DNA of 64,000 nt, from contig NC_088322.1 of assembly GCF_910592395.1 (NCBI RefSeq), positions 14,007,431 to 14,071,430 on the forward strand. Reading direction: 5' to 3'. Made by a program: the position numbers and the translations under genes. The notes under the pieces are model-generated. The model saw only the letters and a program-made list of their open reading frames with translations, was not told where the DNA came from and ran no database searches. Of this stretch, positions 37,501-49,500 are shown piece after piece. How positions within the stretch are numbered: the stretch's first letter is position 1; each line of letters begins with the position of its first letter. This DNA comes from Lineus longissimus (lineage: Eukaryota > Nemertea > Pilidiophora > Heteronemertea > Lineidae).

Positions 37501-40500
37501 TTCAACTGTTTGAGTAATCATACCAGTGTATGATAAATATTCCATATTATGTTGTGTTAGACTGATATAAATGATGAAGCTTCAACTGTTTGAGTAATCA
37601 TACCAGTGTATGATAAATGTTCCATATCATGTTGTGTTAGACTGATATAAATGATGAAGCATCAACTGTTTGAGTAATCATACCAGTGTATGATAAATAT
37701 TTCATGTTATGTTGTGTTAGACTGATACAAATGATGAAGCTTCAACTGTTTGAGTAATCATACCAGTGTATGATAAATATTCCATGTCATGTTGTGTTAG
37801 ACTGATACAAATGATGAAGCATCAACTGTTTGAGTAATCATACCAGTGTATGATAAATATTTCATGTTATGTTGTGTTAGACTGATACAAATGATGAAGC
37901 TTCAACTGTTTGAGTAATCATACCAGTGTATGATAAATATTTCATGTTATGTTGTGTTAGACTGATATAAATGATGAAGCATCAACTGTTTGAGTAATCA
38001 TACCAGTGTATGATAAATATTTCATGTTATGTGGTGTTAGACTGATACAAATGATGAAGCATCAACTGTTTGAGTAATCATACCAGTGTATGATAAATAT
38101 TTCATGTTATGTTGTGTTAGACTGATACAAATGATGAAGCTTCAACTGTTTGAGTAATCATAGTGCATGATAAATATTCCATGTTATGTTGTGTTAGACT
38201 GATACAAATGATGAAGCATCAACTGTTTGAGTAATCATACCAGTGTATGATAAATATTTCATGTTATGTTGTGTTGGACTGATACAAATGATGAAGCTTC
38301 AACTGTTTGAGTAATCATAGTGTATGATAAATATTCCATGTCATGTTGTGTTAGACTGATACAAATGATGAAGCATCAACTGTTTGAGTAATCATACCAG
38401 TGTATGATAAATATTTCATGTTATGTTGTGTTAGACTGATACAAATGATGAAGCTTCAACTGTTTGAGTAATCATAGTGTATGATAAATATTCCATGTCA
38501 TGTTGTGTTAGACTGATACAAATGATGAAGCATCAACTGTTTGAGTAATCATACCAGTGTATGATAAATATTTCATGTTATGTTGTGTTAGACTGATATA
38601 AATGATGAAGCATCAACTGTTTGAGTAATCATACCAGTGTATGATAAATATTTCCATATAATGTTTTGTAAGATACCAATGAATGATCAATAATTTCATG
38701 TTTTGTTACATTAAATGTAAATGATGATGATGATGATCTTTTTGTGTAATGATATTTTGATGCGTGTAAAGTTTGTAGACTTGCCACCACAGCGGGGAAA
38801 TGAATTGGTTTTGCCTTGGGCTGTTTGAAATATAGAGTATATGATCCACGTAATGTCATTCCCTATTACAAGTGTAAACAATGATTTTATGCTGTTTGAA
38901 TTATCATATATGTGATAAATTCTTATGCTGTTTGAGTTATGATATTGATAAGCTAGGAAGTCTTTGTGGAGACCTGTTCACAATAAAGCTTTTGTGCCTT
39001 GATACAGATCCTGGTTATCATAAGTGACAGGTGCTGCAGAAAAGGCACCATTATTATAGTCCATTGGTAAATGTTATGTCCACTTTGTTTGGGGCTCTAG
39101 AGGGAGAATTACTGGTCAGATTTCTTTGAAGTTTGGTTTTTATTGGTTTTCACCTCAAAACCAAACAGATTTGTTCTGTATGCATTTGTGCACACTGATG
39201 TCCGCCCTGTACGGTTTATTTCCAGACCAATCTGGATGAAATATTAAGGTTATTATTTTTTGTGTTCATCTGACATAAATTTATGAATGGACTAGTATAG
39301 GAATTGCGTAAAAAATCAATGAAATTTCAATTCCCCTGTATTAAAACGATAACTTTGCTGTTGTTTGTGTAACTGTATTAGATAAATGTTCCCAAGTAGG
39401 CCTATTGTTTTACATGACCCATAAACAATAATGCCTGTGCTAAACATGCTAAATGAAATATCATATGAAATAATATTCTATGTTGCACTTATGCACATGG
39501 GAATGTTACCCTCTTTGTCTCATCAGACATGATCTGAACAGGGATCGAACTCAGAACCTCAGAGGTGATAGGCACTGGTGATAAATTTGAACAACAGTCT
39601 TATACTGCTGTGCCAATCTGTCAGCCGATATATGCCCACAAACAGAAATAGAAATACAATCCATATAAGCCTATGTATTAAATGGATGACCCTCTAAGCA
39701 ACTGAACACTGACTTTCAATATTTTTTTATTACGCGGAACATTTTCAATATTGTCATGGTTTATATTAAGAAACTCTGTCAAACTTTGAAAAATAAATTG
39801 TAATGTGATTAATATAGAAAAGTGTTTTTATTTCCTATGTTATTGTTATGAAATGTGATGTAATCAATGCATATGCCCCAATCACAAGCTTTGCAGGCAG
39901 AAGGGATGTCATCTGAAAACCTGAGCCCACTGTCAGATTGAATGTTGGTATATTCTCAACAGGGATAACATCACCGAGGTCGACCAGTGGCTGATTCGGG
40001 TCATGGTCAGGACATGATCCAATCTTTCTTACCTGGGGAGAGATCATTGACGTTTATAACCCAAGTCACAAGTTTGTAAGCAGACGGAAAGTCATCTGCC
40101 GAGCCCTGGGTTTGTTGTCTGCTGTGATCAGACAAATCATGGTCCATTCTTACCTGGGAACAGGTCATTGAGGTTGACCGGTGGTTTATTTGTATCAATG
40201 GTCACTTTGTAGTTGGCATTCTTGATCGGAGCACACGCCTTGATCACAAGTTTTGCAGGCAGACGGAAGGTTGTCTGTGAAACTCTTGGCGCACCTGAAA
40301 GTGAAATAACATCATTTAAAAATGAAAAGTTTAAGATGTAAACAGTTTTGTTGATGATGTCAACACTTGATTTGAGGAAGCCAGAGCCAGAGACAATTGG
40401 AACATTGGTTTATTTTTCATATGACCGGTAACAAATTTGGTTTATAGAACCAAACAATGCCATGTCACATCAGTTTAACATCATAAAAAGAACAAGAACA

Positions 40501-43500
40501 GACTGTAAGGCATCATCATCAAATTGAGCACCTGGCTGCATGTGAATTTGGTAGCCCGAGCCCTGACTTCATTGGCAACCTGACTGACAGCAAGAAGACG
40601 ATGTCAACTTCTCACTGACTTCTTTTACTACAACTGATTGAGAAAATTTTCCCTGATGTTTAAGGTGGATGTATAAACTTTCTCAACCGAATTTCGCGAA
40701 GCGCTGAATGGCCTTATGGAATTTCGAGCTCTTGAAATCTTTACCAGCCATGTTCTGATAAGTAGCAGTTGCCTTGGCAACCAGATCACTTGGCAGATAG
40801 TTGTCTTTGATGTAGAAAGTCGCTGAGATTTCACATGGGGTGTTTGGACCTGCAAACGGATGGACGAACTCAGTCAATAAGAATATGCATTGAAATAAAT
40901 GTCTGAGGAAGTCGATCAGATATCCAAAGAACTGACTGAAATTGTTATCAAAACCATTTCACTAAAACAGACTGACTTTTCGACTAACCCACTTTACGAC
41001 GGACACTATGATTCATGGGGTAACGTCATTGCTATGAATGTTTGGGCCTGATTACCACCCAAAAATACTGACAAATCAGTTCAGTGCAAGAAAACATAGC
41101 TAATCCATTCACCTTTTTTCCAGCTTGCAATTGGCAACTTTCCTAATAATTTCACACTGATCAATATTTTATGGAGATTATTTCACCGAAATGAATGACT
41201 TACTTATTGTGTTGAATGTAAATGAGCTCTCATTGACTGTTAGTGGTGGGGGGACATGGATGCTGACGACAACATTGGAGACGTGCGCCTTGGCTTTTAT
41301 CATTACCTGAAGAGATGACGGAGACAATGATAATGGTGAGTAAATGTTAGATTTTCTATCATATCAAGTCTGCATTCAAATGGACAAGAAGGGGAATGGA
41401 TGTATTGAAATGGACTATAAAATCGCAGATGACCATAATGGGTAAACAGGGCTCCCAAAAAACGAACAGTCACATTATTTTCAACAACCCTTGGAGTCCA
41501 AGCACTTGTACCAGAGTCGATGAAGGTTCTTTCTTTAGGAAAAATGAGACCTAAGATTATGATTTGGTGCAGAAGTTATAGCTCCAGAGCCAATCTGTAA
41601 GGCGAAGTCAGGAGAAAGATACAATTTTTCAGTCAGTTCAAAACACTCCAAACGTTGCTTCACAAAAGTGACTCTGGAGCTTAATTTTCTGGACTGAGTG
41701 CTGTACCGGCCGTATCCCAACTACTCCCCTCAAACTGGTCTAAAGGGATAGAAAAGTTGGCTTTTCTTCGTTCACTCTCAAATGATTGACGTTTTCCATG
41801 CTAAGCATTACAGCATCCCAGAGTTGTTTCTGGGACGTCAACAAAAATGTGCATATCTTACCGTGACTGTGAGGGATGGAATCACATCTTCGTCTTGAAT
41901 GATGTCACCCTGAGCTCTCTGAAACAGACGTTGCAAGATTATAGAAGAAGAAGGGTGAATACGTAGGTTAACTGTTTTCAGTTAGGCACACAACACTGAG
42001 GAAATGCAATGTCATCCCCCCTCCCCCTCCAAGGCTCTGACATCAGAGCTCAAACGTGAGCAAGAGTTGGAACGGTTTCGGGTAAATGGTCTGAAAAAGT
42101 GATTAAGAGGAGCATGAACGCGAACCATATACTATCTATTAAGACAGACAATCATTACAATGGGTGACTATAAGTTGGTGTCGAAACCGGTATGGATTTC
42201 ATCATTGTTGGTACTAAAATTCTCTTCCTTGTCATTTCGTGTCTGAAATTGAAATGATTAATTTTGTGAAGAGCTTGAACTGTGTCGTGAGTTATTATCT
42301 TGCAAATCAATGAAAACATGGAACAGGAACTCATTGTTAGATTTGAGGCATGCAAAGATCACAGAATCCCTATAACAATGAAATCATTACTTACAGTTTC
42401 AGCAAAATCACTTCAGCACCACTTTTACTTTGCCCCCAAAATGTTGTCACAAATCAAAAATCAAGCTTTGGATTTGACCCCCAGCCTACACTATTCACCA
42501 AGCTAAAAGTTTCCGAAACAAAATTTGTCAAAATATGTTGCGATACCTTCTGACATAATTTAGTTAAAATGCCCTCAATTGGACCACAAGGTTTTCTTTT
42601 GTTCACATCATGATGATTGATTTCATCAGCAAAATTTTTTAGTTTTTTGTCGTCCTAAAACTACCAGAAATTTTGATGTAGTTTGATAAAAGTGTCAGCC
42701 TCACATCTATGATAAACCCAATGGGTTCAAATTTACCTAGTTGAGAGAAATCAGCCCACGATAGTTCAAGTTAATTCTTCTCACTTATAAAGTATACCAT
42801 CATTTGGCACCCAATTACCTCAACGATCTCCTCGAACATTACACACCCCCTCGCTCCCTTCGCTCTGGATCTATGGACCTTCTAAAGGAAAACAAATACA
42901 GACTAAAAAACTTTCGGAGGACGATCCTTTTCCATTCTTGCGCCACAGGTGTGGAACTCACTACCGTCCACCCTGAGAGCTGCACAGGACGTCAATACTT
43001 TCCGCAGAGACTTAAAAACATATTTGTTTGTGCAAGCTTATGAGCGCCTGTGAACATTGTTCCAGTGATACGGGCGCTATATAAGTGACAATTTCATTCA
43101 ATTTCATTCAAAGTAATAAGTTCATTGTTTGGAAATGATGTGAAGATATGGCGTGACCGGAACAAAATTGGTCGAGGAACTGTAACGGGATGAAAACAGG
43201 TGAAAACAACAACACCGCCAGCGGAGTGACGCTCCGTGATTAATCCGGACTTACACGCGTCTCATACGTTGACCAGAGATAATAGAGAGGGTTGTCCTGG
43301 TACTCAATAGGGGGCTCTCCATTGACCATCAGCGGCCGGTGCTGATAGAGGGACGACTGCAATGCTTCCTAACATGATAAATGATGAGAGGTTTATGGGT
43401 AGGTGGCGCTTGAGCAATCATGACGGACAGATATGAGGGTGAAGGGCAGGAAACGGGGAGGACGGTAAAGAGATCACTCAGAGATCACCTAACTCCAGAT

Positions 43501-46500
43501 CTGAAAGACTTCACAAAAAAGACCACCCTTAAGCCACAAATTCTTCCAAGCAGTCAAAGAGAAATTATAGGCAAGGAGAAGGAGGCCCGGGGTTGAGTTT
43601 CAAGAATATACTGAAACCAAGGAAGGGACTGAATATGGCATCTTTCTTCTCAACATGCATTGTACTTTTTCAGCTGGGTGGCCAAGATTGCCTTTTCAGT
43701 AGCCGTCACCATAGGCTGTCCAGAGGCAATACTTGAAAATATAAAAACAAAAGCTCCGACCTTTATTTCGGGCATTGGACTGTCAGATCAACAACAATTA
43801 CCCACTTGAGGGCATTTCTGGCAATTTCCTACTTGAAAAAATAATATCAGGATGGTTTAAATTTCATGAAATAAAAGGTCTCGAGAATGTATACCCACCG
43901 ATATTTCATCCAGATGCCTCGGAATGTCCGCCGATATTTGTATCTCATCCTCAGACTTGACAGAGGGAACAAAACCTGCAAAGGTGATGAAAAAATTAAA
44001 CTATGAGTCAACTTTTGAGATGAGGAATTGAATAGTCTGTGTTCCACAAGGCTGTTGTGCCTATAACAGGAGGTAATGTTGGTGACTTTTTGGCCCAGGA
44101 TTTAGCACCAATAGATTAATTTCTAATGGAAACCAGATGATTTCTTTTTGCACAAAGATACATTTTTACTACATGAAACGTGGCATTAAGTCGTAATGCA
44201 GAGATTTACCCAAGCGACCTTCATTTGACATTAGAAAAAAAAAATTTCACAAAAATAAAATGCCAAAATAATTTGGTGTTTGCACAATTCAACGTGGAAA
44301 AGTAATCTCACATGACAAGGCAGATACAAATGAGAAGACTTGGACTCGAACATAAAAACTGAAGGTCCTGAAACCAAAACTCATAAAGTCTGACAAAAGA
44401 ACTTCGCCAAAATTTCAAGATTTATAAGAATCTTTAGTTTTTGACAAGAAGCTGGGATGATTCGACCAGCAGTAATAAACCTGGAGGTGACTGACAGACA
44501 TGAGTAATGAGTCATTGAAAAATACGCCAAGTGCAGAAAATAAATCACAAAGGAGATCTTAAAATCTTGACACATAAGTACACATGCACATTATAAAAAT
44601 GTAATTCAAAGTCTTTTCTGGTAAAATAGATTTTTAAAAAATCAACTTGTACCAATTCTTACCATCTGAGTGAATTTGTGGTATATCTATTGGACCTTAA
44701 AGGGACAATAACACGACCTTATTTGCTGGTGCATGTAGTTATGGAGCTATGAGCCAAGTGATGCCCTGCAACACACTCTCCCCATCAGAAACAAACCCGA
44801 CATTGTTTGAGTGACCAGACCAGAGTGACCTGCACTTTGCCTGGCCCACAACACAATACACAAAGCCAGCAAACACTGAAAATCATTCCTGAAATACTTT
44901 CTTGATTTTCTAAAACTAATAAAGCAGTGAGCGTAAAAAGACACTCATCACATGAAATTTACGCACAGTGAAATGGGTTTTTCAAATGTGCAAGGGATGA
45001 ATTGAAACGTTTACATGTATGACATCAATTTTTACAACAACTGGATATTTTTAATTCCTTACCAAAATTCATTTCTAGACAGGAAGGAAAAGTATATGAA
45101 TGTATAGGCCCTGGTACAGAATGGTTTGAAGTTAAATACTGTGGAAAGGAATACGAAAAACAGGTTAACTGCAGCTTCCTCGAGTCTAAATTCTAAAAGG
45201 CCTTAGTCACAGTATATCATTGTTTCTAATACAAAATACATTACGCCTCGTTTTGATCGGAGCGGTCTTGGTATCGTAACCAATGACCGCCTGGGTAGGT
45301 ATAAAATTCTTAATTTTAGCAGACGAATTATTTTCACCAAGAAGCAACGACTCAGCCCCACAAAACAATGTCAAGAACACGAGATTTTGAAGTATTCCCC
45401 GGTATATTGGGATTTGTGAAGTAGGGAGGATACCCGAGGACTCTTTCGAGGTCGTCAGTCAGGATTCAGAAGAGGTCAAAGACGAGGAAATGGTAGAAAT
45501 CGAGCTAGCAGACTGGGAATTCCCTTGCTGCGTGACGTCATCTTCACAAGCAACAATATGGCGGAGTTCCGGACACCAGGCTGGATCATTCTTTGACGAA
45601 AACGGAACATATATACCTTTCAAATCGTATTTAATTTGTTTAATTTTGAAACCTTTTAGAATAGAAATTAATACCTCGCTGTCGGTCATTGGTTGTATAA
45701 TCAAGACCGCTCGGGTAGACCTCAAATTACGTCCAAAACCCTCGGCGAAGCGCCTCGGGTTTTGGACTGCATTTTCGGTCTACCCGAGCGGTCTTGATTA
45801 TACAACCAATGACCGCCAGCTCGGTATTAATTCCTTAAACCAAGACAATGCTCCATGGAGGTCATGTACTTCTACTCCAAGTAGACAACATGAGGGACTA
45901 CAGTCTATTTCACATTGAATGCGCAATTCCACCAGGTGGGCATGATTTGAGGACGAGTCAGGCAGAACTGCGGCCTGATGACCCACAAAGGGACAAGGTG
46001 CACAGGTTAGTGGTAATTCATTCCAAGCAACTGACTGAAGTGTGGTGATCCCATCATAAGATGCACTTAGGTTAAACCTACAGCCAAGGTATATAAGGTT
46101 GCTGCATTATGCTCATCCAACCTTGATCAAATCATGAAAGCATTACTGACCTAATGACTGGACTGATAAAGCCATCACCCAGACCGCAGGATTAAAGCAT
46201 TTAGCGTAGGATCCCCCCCATCCTAAGAAGGGCGGTAAACTTACTGCTCTTATTCTGCGCCTCCTTGATAGCCCGTGAAAGATCCTTCATCTCAGTGTCC
46301 TGATTGGCATAGTCAATCTCGCGAGATTCGGAGGCGGGTGCGACAAAGATGGACGGATCTGTACCGAGGTAGGAGCAGTCCAAATGGCCCCTGTCATCCA
46401 GTGTTGTGATCACACCTCGCAGACCCCTGAGATAGATAGCGAACTTTAATGAGATACTGAAGAAATATCAAAATGCTCCAAGACGGATGGTATTACCGCA

Positions 46501-49500
46501 ATTGTGTAGCCCATTTCAACGTGAGCGAAAGACGTTACCTGAAGGTTCCAGTTTTTATTTGCACAGGAATATAGTTGAGTTGTGCGGCCCATTTCAATGT
46601 GACGTCCTCGTAGATCATCAATGTCTTGGTGTGAGTTGCAACCATGTAGCGTACGACAGTCTCATCACCTGAAACAGAACTTTCCATTTTTCATCTTCTC
46701 CAGTTTAAGCATGGCTTAATTCACAGCTCCTTCAAATCTTTTGGTGACCTTTGGCAAGCCATTTTACTTTGGTTTCCATTTCCTCTGATGGAGACCTAAA
46801 ACTGAGATTCCTTACACCTCGTAGCAATGCCAGGGGAAACAGAATCGAATCTAAGTTGAAGGCAGCAACAAAAACAGATTGAGCTGGACCTTTCCTTCAT
46901 GAGTGGAATGCCACAAACCCACACAAAACATATTCAAAGGAGACTTACCACTTGTATAAAATGGACAAAAACTACTTGGAGTGAACTCAAACTTCTTCAT
47001 AAAGAACAGTTTGCCATTCTCAATGAGACAGAATAAGTTCCTTTCCCCGAGGACATAAACCCTGCTGGAGACGACAGCGATATCGAGGGCTTGTTCACCG
47101 GCATTGAACGTCCAGTCAGCCTGTGGGGAAAGAAATACAAATAGAATAGGTCACTTGGCACGAGAATATGGCATCTTCTATTGTCAATTTCACAAAAGAC
47201 CAAACCACTTGGTCAACAACGCCAAGTGCTGCCAAACGGGAAATGCATAAGATGAAGAAGACTTCAACTTACTGCAACTTTTTTGCCCGATTTGATATTT
47301 TGTGATTCTTCCTTAGATCTGTTGTCAGTGGCCACAGCCAGTACCTGGTACCTGAAGAAGGAACAAAAAGTTGCTAACCAAGATTAATCAATGTAAAAAA
47401 ATTCTGCAGAAGTTAAAGCTGTATGAAGTACAAATCTAAGGTGACAACCATATACATCTTCTGTTAAAGACTTTGCTGTGATGGATCGCTTCCATACTAA
47501 GAGACTTCTCTTCTGCTTCCATGCACAGCAGTGATGTCATGCAATGCATTGGCCGATTGGGTTGTGCATTTGCCTGAATTGCATGATGACATCATGCGTC
47601 TGAACAACGTGCCCATTATAACATCAAACTGCAGCACAGCGGAGTGGAAATCATCAATGCTTTGGATTTATACGGTAACTAAAGGCCAGAAAACTGTCAA
47701 GTCCATATTATTGTAAACTCGTCAGCAGTAAAAGCCTTCAAGACCCATGGAAAGTGGTGCCTCTCATAATGTCAAGCTCACTCTATATGCATCCCTGCAA
47801 ATGATTACTTACTTGTAGCTTTCTACATGTCTAGTAGATGACACCGTCACAAAGCTATCCGTCTTGGCGATATATTTCAGTGGACCGGGTAGGAGGGACC
47901 CGGGCAGGAACCGGCTGAATGAAAAACCCTCCTGCTCAAATATGGACAAGGTACAGTCCATGGACTGGACACAGATGAAGTCTTTGCCTGGAGTGTGGAT
48001 AAGAAGATTAAATAGGGTATTACCTATAAAAGCTAAAACAGACAACAGTTGGTATGGCATTGAGATCCTAACAAGATAGGCCCTCAACCTACAATCTCAA
48101 AAATCTTTGATGCCAAGAAACCAGTGCAAATGTTACGGGTCGGTAGCAAGGGAGCCCCTCCTTTTCCATCAGGCTTTGGGGGTTCATCTGTACAATAGGT
48201 CTACTTACTTTTGACCCCTCCGAACGGACCGTAACAGAAACAGAATGCCGTCCGTTGTAGATTGTGTTCGTAGTTGATGTTCAGCTGATACTGATTACCG
48301 TGGTCAACAGCACCAGTCAAACCTGAAGAGAAGCACAAATTAAAGGACTGAAATACATTCTTAGATCACAAAAATGACCAAAATTTCAAGACCAGTTTGA
48401 TCCAAAACTGGTTCCTAAGGCAGACTTAAAAGTTTTTCACTTTTTTTTTCTTCATAGAGGCATTCCATCAGTGCACATTACCTCTTCTATTTATATTCAA
48501 TGCGGGGCAGATGAATCACTCCAGTTTATTACACAATGCAGTTTATGCCAAGTGACGCCTGTCTTGACCAAGAATGTTGTCTTGACTTGTTTTAGTTTAT
48601 TCACTTACTCGATATTCCATAGACGACCAGTTTTCTTGGATGAAGAATAGCCAAGTGAAGATTATCTGACCCACTGAAATATGAAAGGAAAATATCTCGG
48701 CTGGATTGTCAATCGTATTCTTTGATAAGGTTACTAAATCTGCTGGCCTTTTTTCACTCAATGAAGGATTTTAAGCGAGTGGGAAGAATTATTTAGCTCT
48801 GATTTCCCCAGGCTCTGATAAAAAAGGACAGGATGAGACCAGATCTTCTCTGTTTTTGGAGAATTGTTGAAAAACTTGCAATCCTGGTCAACTTACGACA
48901 CAAATTTCCCTGCTTCTATCTGGAGGATGGGCTGAGACAGTTGTGTTTCAAACAGGACATCTTGCGGACGGTAACCGGACCAATCTCCACTCTCTGTCTT
49001 GGACGGAGAGGGACTGTATATTCTGAGTATACCATGGTAACTACCAAGAACTATCTTATCTGCAAATTGATGAACAGAAAATGAACAAGAAATGATAGAA
49101 GTCACTGCACAAAATATAACACACAGCAAGTTTAGCCTCTCTTGGTGAACATCTCTAAAGAGGACTTTCTAACAAAAGAATGATTTCTTTCCAACCAAAA
49201 TGTGATTTTGCTCGAAGAATTTTCTCTTTTCCTAAATTAGTAAACCATTAGCTTGTTCCAGGGGTGTCCTTGATAGATATCTCATACAGGTATCATGTCT
49301 CATCAATGGATCCCTCATCACGGTGCTAGCAGTCATGAGTCAATCATGTCTGTGATGAGCACCAATATCTACATGTAGCACTAATTTAGTTAGCAGACAA
49401 ATCCAGTTTAATCCCCCTTACTTACCTAACCCATTAGAATTATTGTCAACATTGGCGACGCACAGGCAGCCTTGATCAAACTCTTCATCTTCTCCTGCTG

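Larger units (their letters stand above)
21144..42548. repeat. Right copy of about 21-kb tandem segmental duplication
   Basis: This is the counterpart of 1-20098. On its right it runs without interruption into the rest of BBS9 (exons 1-11), so this copy sits in the ancestral gene context. On its left the sequence 20099-21143 may belong to the same unit, since the matching part of the left copy would lie outside the window. It lacks the transposon found at 3052-4779; the empty target site is at 24178-24186. It has an ankyrin array 28 units longer than the left copy. Confidence 0.93.
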
